The notes: a model not told the origin generated them from the letters alone. Positions 33,831-45,639 are shown, counted from the stretch's first letter. The stretch: DNA of 64,000 nucleotides from Otatea glauca (GCA_036346275.1 CM070727.1:7555760-7619759); one strand, 5' to 3'. Made by a program: numbers and translations.

Positions 33831-35754
33831 GTCCGGGCATTAAAACACTCATAACTTTTTACTCTGAACTCTGATTTAGGTGATTTTTGATTCTGTGCGA
33901 AGCTTATCATGAGGGCTGCAATCTCCATCCATTTTCAAGATTTAAGCAACCATAGATATTTTTAAATATCACAAAAATAAATACTCTAATGTAGTCACTC
34001 AAGTGCAAAATCTTATTTTCTCGAAATCCCTCGCATGGACTTGATCAAGAGCGTGACTACAAGCTAGAGAGAGTCAATAAGATCAAATCTTATGCCATTT
34101 GTGATCAACTCATGATCAAAACAATTTGCAAAATACATTTGCAAATAAATCGATAACCCATGAGATCAATCCTCTAACCATGTAAGGATCAACACATGAT
34201 CTCGATATTTTGCAAAACATATTTGCAAATGCCAACACATGCTCTAGGATCAAAACCATAACCTCTAGATTATTTGCAAAACACATTTACAAATAGAAAA
34301 ATCATAAACTTTACTTAGCCTTGTGATGATCAACACATGATCCAATCACAAGCTAAAACACCGATGCATGAGCTCTCACCTTTTGCAACACATGCAAAAC
34401 TTAACTCCATACAAAAATCACATAAACCAAATTACATGAGCTATCTCCCTTTTGCAACACATGCAAATCCATAGCTTCATGCAAAAACCAAATCGATTTA
34501 AGATTCAATAAGAAGCGAGCATGAGCTCTCTTATTTGCAACACATGCAAATATGCTCATGCAAGAACCAAATAGAGAGTGAGCTAGAGTGAACCGGATTG
34601 AGTTCATCAACATATGATGAAGCTCAAGCTAAAATACTTAACCCCTCTTAATAGTACGGCACCTAACTAGCAACCCGGTCTCCCATCCAAACACCGAGAC
34701 CGGTAAAAGACTAGGAACACATCCTTAGCCCTAGCTAGTTATACCTTTGCCTCTAGCATATCCACTTGGAGCTTTTATGATTTCCGTCTTCTCTCCAAGT
34801 CGGGATCTTCGTCTTGTTCATCAACACATGATGAACTCTCCTTGTCTTAGCTTCGGAATCCTCTCTTGATGCTCATCAACACATGATGACGTCCTTGTCC
34901 CGTTTATCCATCTCAACCTTGGACTTAACCTATTTCAAACTCATTGAAAGTATTAGTCCAAAATATATGGTTGTCTCAATCATCATTACACTCCATTAAC
35001 ACATTTCCTTTGATGATTGACCACAACCCAAAGACAAATGATTGAAAGATTAATTGTGTCTTGAGTATACTAATACAACTAATGCTTCATATACTCAAGA
35101 ACTTTCGATTGCCCTAGGATCAACAAAGTGAACCATCAACACATGACTAGTTCTTTGTTAATATATGGAGGGGATCAATACTCTTAAGGCCATTAATTAT
35201 AGAATAAACTCCGTTAGATGTGTGCATGCAAATAATTGAACTTGAATCAATATGCACATATTCAATTTTTGATTGCTTTGGAGTTTATCCTATATTGCCA
35301 TGAGTATACTACAACTACACAAGTTAAATATACTCAAGGGGTTGTTTCAAAGTAATGATCCTTGATATAGAAAGATGAATTAGATCAATACTTTGAAACT
35401 TCAAGATTTAAGCATGAACTCCCCCTAAATGTGTGCATTTATGTATATATGGAGTTGAATCATTAATGCACATCTTGAGGTCTAAATAATGGTAGAGTTC
35501 ATCATTTTACTTGAATCCAAAATCTGCATTAAGATATCGTAAAATGAATACGAGTGGATACCTTGGGTTTTCCATTTTTCAATGAGATAAGACTAATCAA
35601 AGATATACTCAATAAAAGAGTTAGTCTCATATTTGAGTTTATCAATATGATTATGAATATTATATCCAAAGAATGCAATAAGATATCACTACGCCAAAAC
35701 CTGCAATAGGTGACGGTCTATTTGTGGCGGGTTTTTTCGAACCACCACAAATAT

Positions 35755-36100
35755 AATTATCAGTGGCGGTTCTATACTGAAAATGGCGGGAAGAATATCA
35801 GTAGCGGTTCTATCCTCGAACTGCCACTGATAATGAATTATCAGTGGCGGTTCAAGGATAGAACCGCCACTGATAACAAATACATCATTAGTGGCGGTTG
35901 GAGGATAGAACCGCCACTGATAAATAGGTTATCAGTGGCGGTTCTATCTTCTAACCGCCACTGGTGCTATTGTATTATCCGTGACGGTTCTATCCTCGAA
36001 CCGCCACTGATAATTAATTATCAGTGGCGGTGCTTGGATAGAATCGTCACTGATAATATTATCAGTGGCGGTTCTAGTTAACAACCGCCACTGATAATAT
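35755..36100. repeat. Left subterminal repeats of CACTA D
   Basis: ATCAGTGGCGGTTC and GAACCGCCACTGAT alternate, often as head-to-head pairs that can form hairpins (for example 35818-35875). Such repeats are bound by the element's DNA-binding protein in En/Spm. The block ends just before the TNP2 TATA box, so it also forms that gene's promoter. Confidence 0.93.
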
Positions 36101-36104
36101 TGCC

Positions 36105-36112
36105 TATAAATA
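36105..36112 (+). promoter_or_regulatory. TATA box of the TNP2 gene
   Basis: TATAAATA follows the subterminal repeats directly. A leader exon to 36225 ends TTCTTG|GTGAGT; the intron runs 36226-36934 and ends TTTTAG|ATG. Confidence 0.7.
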
Positions 36113-36225
36113 GGTGGTCAGTGGCAGCACTGGTCTTCTTCCTCCCGAGAGCAAACCAAAACCTCTAAATTTCAGATTTCGTTTTCTCCAATTGTTGTGC
36201 TTGTACTTCCTCTAGTTGTTTCTTG

Positions 36226-36934
36226 GTGAGTTATTTTTCTCCTGTCTTGATTTGTGTTAATATTGTTGCAATTTAATTTTTAAACCTAGTTTAATTAAGG
36301 TTTATATGTAGATGAGATGAAAAGTTTAGATTTTGTTTATTTTTATTTACCTACCATTTTGTAGTTGATGAATTTATTTCCTATCTAGGTTCATTAGATG
36401 ATGTTGTGTTTCTTTTATAGATGATTAATTATGATCAAGCATATATTTAATATAAATTGCATTTTAAGTTAATTTGGTAGATGATGAATTTATGATCTAG
36501 CTTCTTTAGATGATAAGTAATTAGAATAGTTTTTTAATTACTATTAATTTGGTTCCATTAGTGTAGACATATATTAAATTTATTTAACTAAGATTATTGG
36601 ATATTAATATAAATGAAATTTTAGTTAATTTGGTAGGTGGGTGCTCATCATTTTTAGATGATGAATTTATTATCTAGCTGCTTTAGAGGATAAGTATTCA
36701 GATTAGTTTTTTAATTACTATTAATTTGGTTCCATTAGTGTACAGACATATACATCTTGCATATATTAAATTTATTTATTTAAGATTATTGGATATTAAT
36801 ATACACGAAATTTTAGTTAATTTGGTAGGTGATTGCTCATCATTTTTAGATGATGAATTTATTATCTAGCTCCTTTAGATGATAAGTAATTAGATTAGTT
36901 TTTTAATCAATTTTTATATATTAATTAATTTTAG
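36226..36934 (+). other. 5'-UTR intron of TNP2 with ~180-bp internal repeats
   Basis: GT at 36226 and AG at 36933-36934, immediately before the start codon. Inside, a unit with TTAATTACTATTAATTTGG repeats at about 36535 and 36711, and a third partial copy ends near 36910. Each unit also has GATGATGAATTTATTATC. Confidence 0.7.
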
Positions 36935-39900
36935 ATGGATCGGAGATGGATGTACAATGCGAACTGTTACAGCCGAGATTACATCGACGGGGTATCTACT
37001 TTTCTAAGGGCTACCGAGGAGAACAAGTTGCACAAGAAGACGGAGTACATACACTGTCCATGCATTGATTGCAAGAATGAGAAAATATTTTCAGACAAAG
37101 AGCACATCCACGTGCACTTGATTCGAAGGGGTTTTGTACTTGGCTATACACGTTGGACAAGTCACGGTGAAGAGGAAAACATACATGAAGGTGATAACGT
37201 ATTGGATGATAGAGAAGGCATTATGGCAGCTGACATCGGTTATGGATCTGATGAGGATAGGTTGGACATTGATGACGATAATAATCTTGCTCAGATGTTG
37301 CGCGATGGAGAAGGGAACTACACTAGTCAGAGAGAGTTTAATCAATTCAAGGGTTTGTTGGACGACTCGGACACACCTTTGTTCCCGGGTTGCAAGGAGG
37401 AATACACAAAGTTGCACACCGTGCTTTCACTTCTAAAATTGAAGGCAAGCAATGGTTGGTCCGATAAGAGTTTCACGGCGCTATTACATCTCTTAACGGA
37501 CATCCTTCCAAATGGAAATGTATTGCCGATAACCACTTATTTAGCTAAGAAGGTTGTATGTCCATTGGGATTGGAAGTAGAAAGAATACATGCATGTCCA
37601 AACGATTGTATACTCTATCGCAAAGAGTATACGACATGCATGTATGTCCGTGTGCAAATCATCGCGATACAAGCGTAAAGGCCATGACAATGAGGGCACA
37701 AGGTGAAGAAAGTAGCTCCGCTAAAGTGGTGTGGTATTTACCAAGAATACCTCGGTTGAAGCATTTATTTGGAAACAAAAGCATGCCCAATTGATGCGAT
37801 GGCACTAAGAGCGTAAAGGGATGGAAAGTCGAGACACCACGATTCGCGATGGAGAACCATCGATAGGCTCTTTAGGAAGGACTTGGAATGAACCGAGGAA
37901 TATAAGGTTTGGGTTGAGTACGGATGGAATGAATCCTTTCGGTAACATGAGTAGTATTCATAGCACTTGGCCCGTGACTCTGTATCTATAACCTTCCTCC
38001 TTGGTTGTGTATGAAACGAAAGTATATTATGATGTTGTTGCTTATCCAAGGGCCGAGACAACTTTGGCAATGATATTGATGTATACCTACAACCATTGGT
38101 GGAAGATCTTGTGATCTTGTGGAACGAAGGTGTATGTGTATGGGATGAGTACAAGCGAGAGTACTTCATCCTACGCGCATTGTTGTTTTGCACCATCAAT
38201 GATTTCCCTGCCCTTGGTAACCTATCCGGTCGTACTGTAAAAGGGGCTAAAGCATACCCCCATTGCATGGATGAAACCGCTAGTGTGTGGCTCAATAACT
38301 CGAGGAAAACTGTGTACATGCATCACCGTAGGTTCCTTCGCAGGAATCACCCCTACCGCAATATGAAGAAACAATTTGACGGGACAAAAGAGGATGGTAT
38401 AGCTCCAAGGCCTCGTCGTGGGGAAGAGGTATATGATATGGTTAAGGATATTAATGTTGTACTTGGAAAGGGAGAGAGTAATAATAAATCGAGGTCTCGA
38501 TCGAGAAGACCACGTGGAAGAAGAGATCGATATTTTGGAACTTGCCCTATTGGAAGGACTTAGAAGTTCGACACTGCATAGACGTCATGCACGTAGAGAA
38601 AAATGTATGTGACAGCTTGATTGGTCTTTTGCTGAATATTCCTAGCAAAACTAAGGACGGACTGAAGGCACGAAGGGACCTGGAAGATATGAAAATCATA
38701 GCTAAGCTACATCCTCAAGACAACGGGAAAGGCCGACTTTACCTTCCCCCAGCTTGCTACACTCTATCCAAGAAAGAGAGAACAGACCTATGCAAATGCT
38801 TACATGGTGTGAAAGTTCCGTCCGGTTACTCCGTAAGCATCAAGAAACTGGTCTCGATGAAAGATTTGAAGTTAACTGGCATGAAGTCTCATGATTGTCA
38901 TGTGATGATGACACAAATGCTTCCTATTGCAATTAGAGGTATTTTGCCTAGAAAGGTCCGAGAGGCAATAATGAGGTTGTGTTTTTTCTTCAACACGATT
39001 TCACAGAAGGTCATCGATCCCATCGGACTTTCTGAACTGCAGAATGATGTGGTGAAGACACTATGCCAGCTAGAGATGTATTTTCCTCCATCATTTTTTG
39101 ATATAATGGTTCATCTCATTGTTCACCTTGTGAATGAGATAAATGTATGTGGCCCCGTATTCTCGCATCGATGTACCCGCTCAAAGGTACATGGGTATTC
39201 TCAAGAAGTATGTACGCAATCGATCTCTACCAAGGGCTGCATTGTGGAAGGTTATGCAACCGAGGAGGTTATCGAGTTTTGCGTGGATTACATGGAGAGG
39301 GTGGAACCGGTAGGAGTGCTCAGATCTCGCCATGAGGGTAGGCTAGCTGGGAAAGGGACGATTGGAAGGAAATCAACAAATTCTTACGATCATTGATTGT
39401 TCGAAAAAGCTCATTTCACAGCCTTGCAACAACATTGAGGTGTCCTCGTATATGGACATGCACAAGGATAAACTACGAGAGGAAAATCGTGGACGATCAG
39501 AGGCTTGGGTAACAAAAGAGCATAACCATTTGTTCAATCATTGGTTCAAAGAGCATATGATTGGGAAAGAAACGAGTGTTATGTTGAGGTGGTTGGCAAA
39601 AGGGCCATCAGGTACAATCTTGACATGGCAAGGATACGACATAAATGGATATACCTTTTACACGATATCTCAGGATAGCAAAAATACTTACCAAAATAGT
39701 GGTGTCCGCATAGATGCCTATGACAACACAGGCAGTAAGAAGAGTAGCTTCTATGGGTTCATAGAAGAGATTTGGGAGCTCGAATATTGTATTTTTAAGA
39801 TCTCGATGTTTCGTTGTCGTTGGGTACAACTCTCAAGGGGTGTTAAGGTGGACAAGTACGGCTTCACTACTTTGGACATCGAACATGTCGGATACAGAGA

Positions 39901-40162
39901 CGAACCATTTGTACTTGCGAAGCAAGTAGCACAAGTCTTCTATGTAATCGACCCGGCAGATAAGAAGCGCCATGTAGTTCTTCAGGGAAAAAGAAGGATC
40001 ATCGGAGTTGAGAATGTCGTGGATGAGGATGAGTACAACCAGTTTGACGAGTTGCCTCCTTTCGTAGATGGCAACATCAGGCTCGAGGAAGAAACCACTC
40101 AGGAAGCTACCTATCATCGCGACGATCATGAAGAAGAGCAAATTGTGAAAGAAAATAATTAG
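36935..40162 (+). pseudogene. CACTA D transposase, TNP2 type (frameshifted)
   Basis: The enzyme cuts at the CACTA ends. Frame 36935-37678 starts MDRRWMY with the Transposase-associated domain (CPCIDCKN, HLIRRGF). Near 37625-37640 a frameshift leads to CPCANHRD in the next frame. 37880-38095 contains RFGLSTDGMNPFGNMSS in a broken frame. 38096-38563 has the Transposase_21 core (NDFPALGNLSGRTVKGAKAY). 38542-39396 has DVMHVEKNVCDSL and a DUF4218-type region (KVIDPIGLSELQ, IMVHLIVHLVNEI). 39362-40162 is a DUF4216-type C-terminus (VLAKQVAQVFYV). At least three frame changes make it non-functional. The start is fixed by the intron acceptor at 36934. Confidence 0.92.
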
Positions 40163-40275
40163 CTATGTACGAGTAATGGCAATGTGATGTAAACAATATG
40201 CATTTGTATAGAGTAATGGAAATGTGGTCATTACTATATTAGGATTATATAGGGTATATAATATTTAGCAGGATT
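40163..40275. other. Short spacer after TNP2
   Basis: AT-rich 3' sequence of the TNP2 gene, leading into the internal inverted repeat block. No gene. Confidence 0.5.
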
Positions 40276-40455
40276 ATATGTGGGTTATCTGTGGCGGTTC
40301 AGATACAAAGCGCCATCGATAACCTTATCGATATGATTCGTATAAATAACCGCCACAGATAATATATTTATCGATGGCGATTCGTGTGAAGAACCGCCAC
40401 AGATAAATGTATCGATGGCGATTCAGATAAAGAACCGCCACGATAACCCACATAT
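40276..40455. repeat. Internal inverted repeat with subterminal-type motifs
   Basis: The left arm ATATGTGGGTTATC (40276-40289) is exactly repeated as its complement at 40442-40455. Inside are GTGGCGGTTC and GAACCGCCAC motifs in ATCGATGG/CACAGAT variants. These match the variants of the right end of CACTA D (45920-45990) better than those of the left. It lies between the two gene blocks of the element. Confidence 0.88.
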
Positions 40456-40459
40456 AAAA
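40453..40459 (+). promoter_or_regulatory. TATA box of the second CACTA gene, overlapping the inverted repeat
   Basis: TATAAAA overlaps the last three bases of the right arm. A telomere-like CCTAAACCTAAAC (about 40491) and an ATG (40521) follow. Confidence 0.6.
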
Positions 40460-40520
40460 GCCGTACAACGGTCACTCTTCTCACCCTTGCCCTAAACCTA
40501 AACTCTTCTCATCGAGCCCG

Positions 40521-40770
40521 ATGTCGCCACGGCCACCGCCCCGACTCCGCCGCTGTTCGCGCCGCGCTCGACGCCCGCGCGCGTTCGACGCGCGCGTTCG
40601 CGCCGACGCCGCCCACCGCCGCGCTCGACACCGCCCGACGCCGCGCCCTCGCCGACGCGCCCGATGCCGTCCTCGACACCGCCTAACGCCACCCCGACTA
40701 CCGACGAATCCCCGACGAGGCCGCCCTCCCCACGCGCCACGCCCGTTGCCGCCGCCCCAAGTGTTTTGAG
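40521..40770 (+). CDS. Candidate first exon of the second CACTA gene, GC rich
   Basis: An Arg/Pro-rich frame starts at 40521 and stops at 40767-40769. A GT donor (GAG|GTAAAT) lies at 40771. It could be the first exon of the Transposase_24 gene at 42026, or only its leader. The translation has no domain; composition is far more GC rich than its surroundings. Low confidence that it is translated. Confidence 0.35.
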
Positions 40771-41759
40771 GTAAATCTTAGTGATGTTAGATTATATATA
40801 TATATAGATGATCACCATTCATAAGAATAATTCATGGTATAGATTTTGGTTGCTAGTTTTACTTCCTCTTGTAAAGGTACTGTGATGAATGTGAAGAAAT
40901 TGACCAATGGCATGTATGTTTGGAATGGATAATTCAACGAATTCTTGCAAGAATTTTACAAGGAAACAAAGTACTAAATCCTTAAAAAAGTCATACCTGT
41001 TTCCTGTGTTAAGAAAACACATGATCATTTCAGCTTGCTTCAAGTAGCTAGACAATTATGTTGACTGTATAGTTGACAAATATTATGCTTATAATTGACA
41101 AGTACATATTCTACATTTTAAAATTTGTAGCCATGGCAAGAAAACATTACATATCTCGCTTATTTGCACACTAGGATTTAGTTGGCTGGAGCTAGCTGAT
41201 CTTCATACATGAATTATATTAATTGAAATGAGCACTAGAATGAATCTATAGTAGTAATGTCCATGACGCCCTGTGGTAGCTTCTCCTCCTCAGATCTTGG
41301 TGAATGATTAGTTCTACATTGCTTGCTCTAGATACATTGCTCACTGCAAAAGAACTTATACTGAAATTTTGGACTCTAGATACATTACTCTAGACACATC
41401 GTTCCTTCTAAACAATGCAAAGGTATTATTATTCTGTTATTTCAGATATTGTTGTTTCAAGCAAAAGATAATATATGTCGTACCATACTAATAATATTCT
41501 ATGATCTCACAAAAGAAATATTATTATCCCCCAAGAATGCTGTAGAGCATCCAATTAAAATATTTTTAGATCTTTATCTATTTTCTTACAAGTATCTATG
41601 TGCTGTAGTCATGAATTAGTGGTCATAACCATTTATATACTCCCTGAGATCCAAAAAAAAGTATACTTTTTTTAGACCAAGGAGGTTATATTTTATTGGT
41701 CACCAGCAGGAGTACAATCTGATTGTAGACATAAAGAAAGAAATCCGGTGTTTCACGTC
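40771..41759. other. AT-rich intron-like stretch in CACTA D
   Basis: No gene. A short Stowaway-like fragment (ACTCCCTGAGATCC and CCAAGGAGG) lies near 41640-41690. The region is best read as part of a long intron between 40770 and about 42020. Confidence 0.45.
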
Positions 41760-42030
41760 CAATTGATCAAACTCATAATCATGTATAGTCACAATGCTCA
41801 AGATAAAGATTATTAGAACTACGTTTCACAACTAGAGAGATCTATGTGAAATCAACACCTAAAATTTATTTCATGTGTCCTTTAGCAAAAGTCTTGCCTT
41901 GTACCTAACCTATTCAGTTGGTGATATACTTTCTTTCTTCTTAAAGATCCATTTGCAACAGATAACCTTCTTCTCAATTGGTAACTTGACCAGCTCCTAA
42001 GTGTCATTCTTCTCAAGAAATTCTAATGGA
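41760..42030 (-). pseudogene. Copia RT fragment inside CACTA D
   Basis: Minus-strand translation from about 42024 gives a copia RT N-terminal segment (ELVKLPIEKKVICCKWIF, then VRYKARLL). It has TAG stops before EL and before VR. After a frame change, LGVDF and VVKRSS continue to about 41760. It is antisense to the CACTA genes and ends only a few bases before the Transposase_24 ATG at 42026. No other part of a copia element is nearby. Confidence 0.78.
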
Positions 42031-43228
42031 GCCCGAAACCGAGCCTATAATAGAGGAGAGCCCGAGCAGGTACCTTACCCTCCATCCAACCAACGAAGGT
42101 GCCAAGGCCTCCACCGCTGTTGCAGATGATGCTCCTGCTGCAAGACGCCGAGGACGAGGGAAAACTAAGAAGCCTGAAGGCCGGTACACCATCTCAGAGG
42201 TCTTACATACTGGGACCCCTATTGCACCGAGAAAATCAGCAACAAAATACAGGTCAACATGCGGGTACATCGTAAGTGATAAAGTGCCAATCACCTATTC
42301 GGATTGGCATAAAGTGCCTCGAGCCACCAAAGAGGATCCGTGGAGGGAGCTCAAAGAAACCTTCGAATTCCCCGAAGGAGCCGAAGACCTCGTGCATTGC
42401 GACGCATTGATGACCATGCATGAGGCGTGGAGAAACTTCAAGGCGAGGCTGAACAAAAATTATGTGAAGCAAAACCGGTCAACCATCGGAGAGTACCCAA
42501 GATTAGAGCCATATTGGGATGAGTTTGTGGCGATGAAGCAATCCGAAGCAGCAAGGAAGTCCAGTGAGGACCACATTAGCATCGCAAAAAGGAATACTCA
42601 CCCCCACAGACTTGGCACCAGTGGGTACACGGGTAAATTTGCTCAATGGGAGAGGCACGAATTAGAAGCGGTCCAATTGGATGGCACAAGTCCTTTGATC
42701 GAACTACCAAACCGAGTGAAGCACTACGTGCTAGCGAGGGCAGATATCTTATCTACTGGGGGTTTATCATTCAAGAGCAGCGAAAACGAAGCAATGACGC
42801 AAAGAGTTCATGAGTTTTATGCCCAGTCCACCCAAAGATCTTTTCACCCAGACAGGGAGAAAGACGAGCTAACAGCGGCCCTAGGAAACAAAGAGCACCC
42901 TAGTCGGACACGAGGCGTCGGGGTCAAGGTTCCATGGAGGAGTGGATTCCCTGGGCACGGAGACTCTTATAGGAGTCGAAAGAGAGCTAAAGAAGAACGG
43001 GCTGAGAAGGAAATGGAAATGATGAAGGAAAGGGTTCTGCGAGAAATACAAGGCACCATTGAAGAACAAGTTGAACGACAAGTACAACAAGCCTTGAGCG
43101 ATCGCAGCCCACAACGCGTTTTCTCAAACCCTACAGTTGTCGTTAGCGATTGCGCGCCCACGCCATTGGCAGAAGCGGACAACAACCATTATCCTGTGGA
43201 CGACATACAGGACCCCACACCCTGTTAG
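42026..43228 (+). CDS. CACTA D Transposase_24-type protein
   Basis: An uninterrupted 400-codon frame. A basic N-terminal segment (ARRRGRGKTKK, residues about 39-49) is followed by the Ptta/En/Spm Transposase_24 region: WRNFKARLNKNY, YWDEFVAMKQS, HPHRLGTSGYTGKF. A charged coiled coil (KRAKEERAEKEMEMMKER onward) precedes the tail. In En/Spm elements a second protein binds the subterminal repeats; this one is a candidate for that role by position and charge. It may be spliced to a 5' exon (40521) and to downstream frames. Confidence 0.85.
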   Translation: MEPETEPIIEESPSRYLTLHPTNEGAKASTAVADDAPAARRRGRGKTKKPEGRYTISEVLHTGTPIAPRKSATKYRSTCGYIVSDKVPITYSDWHKVPRATKEDPWRELKETFEFPEGAEDLVHCDALMTMHEAWRNFKARLNKNYVKQNRSTIGEYPRLEPYWDEFVAMKQSEAARKSSEDHISIAKRNTHPHRLGTSGYTGKFAQWERHELEAVQLDGTSPLIELPNRVKHYVLARADILSTGGLSFKSSENEAMTQRVHEFYAQSTQRSFHPDREKDELTAALGNKEHPSRTRGVGVKVPWRSGFPGHGDSYRSRKRAKEERAEKEMEMMKERVLREIQGTIEEQVERQVQQALSDRSPQRVFSNPTVVVSDCAPTPLAEADNNHYPVDDIQDPTPC

Positions 43229-43719
43229 CTCAACGTGCCCGTGATGAACATATTTGTACAGGCTGCTACAGGGGTAGTTTATCCGTGCTAAGAAGGGGGT
43301 GTCCTTCACAATACCCCGATAGCGCCAGGTTATGCAAAGGTCCAGGTGGACACGGTACTTGCAAAGTTTGCTGAAATCGGGCTAGAAAAACCCGCCAATG
43401 ATGAGATAACAACTCTAGGAAGTGTCGTCCACTCATTCATCCAGTGGCGTAAGCGTGACATCGTCTTGGACCATGCAGTGCCAGCCTCTCCTACGGTACA
43501 ATCCTCGTATCCGTCACCAGCACCTGAGAGTGAAATGGTGCAGAAGCAAGATGAGGTAGAAAAGAAATCCATTGAGGACCCCATAAAGGTGGCCACTGTT
43601 AGTACTCCAAAGCAGAAACCTATAACACCTGGTACTTCAAGGGACAAACCTAGAACCCCTGATCCCAAAAATTGGCACATTAGACAAGCCGATTCGCTAG
43701 ATCAGCGGCCAGATCGAGT
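43229..43719 (+). CDS. CACTA D accessory frame with VVHSFIQW block
   Basis: A 125-codon frame (43346-43723). Residues about 24-40 read TLGSVVHSFIQWRKRDI, a block common in CACTA-associated proteins before the protease. The rest is Pro/Lys rich and probably disordered. It probably joins the upstream Transposase_24 frame and the downstream protease by splicing; 43229-43345 looks like intron or frame-broken link. Confidence 0.6.
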
Positions 43720-45022
43720 ATGATGTCGTCGCGATGTAAAAGTAAGGGCAAGTCGAAGTCTGATGACCAAGATAATCAACAAAGATTGAAATTCGAGGTA
43801 GGAAAGCCCTTAGTCATCGCTTCGAAGTTAAAAAGTCTAACACCTATGATGCAGCGATTACATGCATGGTACATGGATCGATCCAACCAAGACGTACTCC
43901 CGAAGGTGATCACTGCAATTTTCCGTGAGGAACATTTTCACCATGAGGGCCATGGCTACTTCTTAATAGAATTCGATAACTTGCACAACTTGTTCTATCA
44001 CGACGCCCTCGACATATCTTTTTTGAGATGCTGGTCACTATAAGTGTCTAATATATCAATCTTGGCCTACATTCACGTAATACCGATAAATGTCATGACT
44101 AACTATTTCGTTATATAGATACGAGATGATTGAATTACGAAGAACCAAGGGGCCAGTGGGATTCCTCGACCCGGGAACGGTTTGCCAATCTGAAATCAAA
44201 AGAGCACTAAAGGAGGTCGAGGAGTACGTATATAAAGTTTTGATTAAACTACAAGACAAGGAGTTTATACTTTTACCATACCATTTTAAGTAAGTTCCTC
44301 ACTAGCTAGTTAAATTACTCGTTTATTTCGTTATTTACTCTGATGTAAGGACTACTGACTATGGCATCATGCATGTGTATGTAGCTTCCACTGGATTCTT
44401 GTAATAATTCATCCAGAAAAGAGCAAGATGCTGATCATGGATCCACTGGATAAACCTAAAAAAGACTTTGAAGTGATGACACATTTAATAAATGAGGCGT
44501 TCAAAAGATATTGTCAGAAGAGCTCGAGATACCGCCCATACCACAAATCCCTTACAATCCGTACTAAGTTTCCGGTACACACGCAAGGAATATTCTAATA
44601 TCGTATTTCATAGTAAATAGCTCCTTCGACGACATCTTAGTTCATTCGATTTTTGCAGTGTCACAAGCAGTCGCAAGGAACAAATTTATGTGGGTACTTC
44701 GTGTGCCAGTACATGCGCGAAATCTTATCATGCACAATAAAAGATAATGACGTAGAGGTCAGTCACGCTGACATGACACATTGATTCACACCACTCAATT
44801 TCTATATACTCTCTTGATTATGTTTTTTATACTTATAGCGCCTCAAGTTGTCTACGTTAGGACTGCTTCCTTCTTAAATCCAAGCCATTCAGGGCCAGCT
44901 CGCCTACTTCATCATGAAGGAAGTAATCAACAAAAAGGCGAGTTTTATGACGAAGACAACAACGATCCAATCATCCATACTCTTCTCTCACATCACGTGT
45001 CTCCAACCTCCGAAGACCCGTA
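43720..45022 (+). CDS. CACTA D Ulp1-like cysteine protease (C48), multi-exon
   Basis: Exons: 43720 to about 44043, 44119-44289, 44385-44574, 44659-44757 and about 44839-45022. Exons 2-4 join in one frame with GT-AG ends. Catalytic residues are visible: His in FHWILVIIHP (start of exon 3), Asp in LIMDPLDK, and Gln and Cys in QSQGTNLCGYFVCQ (exon 4). Ulp1 proteases cleave SUMO; grass CACTA and MULE elements often carry such genes of unknown use. The exon 1 donor is not canonical, and exon 5 appears frameshifted near 44936, so the C-terminus may be broken while the core is intact. Confidence 0.8.
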
Positions 45023-45639
45023 GGCTTCTAGTTTACCTCCACTAGTTTAGGCTTTTGTTACTTCAATTCTGTTTCATTACAAAGTGTAAATAACTCTTTG
45101 TTGCTTTCAAATGGGAACCCCTTCTTTTGTCAATGCCACTTCTTTTGTCAGTGGTTGTGCTAGTCTGAATAATGCTCTGACCTTTAACTACAGTTTTATT
45201 CAAAATTGGGACGTAATTTAGTCAAATTGGTAGAGTTCGGTATTGTATCCAGATTTCATATGAAAGCAAATAGTATATCGCTATTGTTGTTAGCAGGTAT
45301 TTACTACTCTTGTTATACCTTTTGGCTATATGTTTTTTACAAGTCAGCTCCTGTGTTTTAATGCTTATCATCTTTGATACATTTGAACTAGTTTTCCAAG
45401 TAAGTGCAAATGGTGTCGGCTCGCTTGATCTCGGTCTTTGAAACAAAGTGTAAGTGGCTGTCCAATGACTTTAGTGTACTCATGTTTTAGTGCTATGGTA
45501 TGCCTGCTCAAGGAAATTGCTGGTAGTTCTTCCCCTGCCCTGGTTGTTCTTGAATGAAGTTGTTTTGGAGAGGCATGGCTAGCGCTGCATGAGGCTAGCC
45601 ACAAATGCCAGTTTTTTATTTTCGTGTGTGGGATTATCA
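45023..45639. other. 3' untranslated part of CACTA D
   Basis: AT-rich DNA with no domain-bearing frame. It separates the protease gene from the right subterminal repeats. Confidence 0.5.

Larger units (their letters stand above)
33264..35144. repeat. Dispersed CAACACATG motif, 12 copies in solo LTR C
   Basis: Exact copies start at 33264, 33302, 33344, 34190, 34233, 34331, 34386, 34455, 34538, 34822, 34876 and 35136. Most are followed by C-A-A-A or A-T-G-A. The core CACATG is an E-box-like MYC site in plants. Local AT-rich low complexity alone would not produce this nonamer 12 times. Confidence 0.9.

Noticed and set aside
32679..35686. Full-length LTR element rather than solo LTR
   Set aside because: No PBS, coding region or second LTR is seen between the TG and CA ends; solo LTR is simpler.
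41640..41690. Complete Stowaway MITE
   Set aside because: Only short end-like fragments are present, without TA flanks or a full body.
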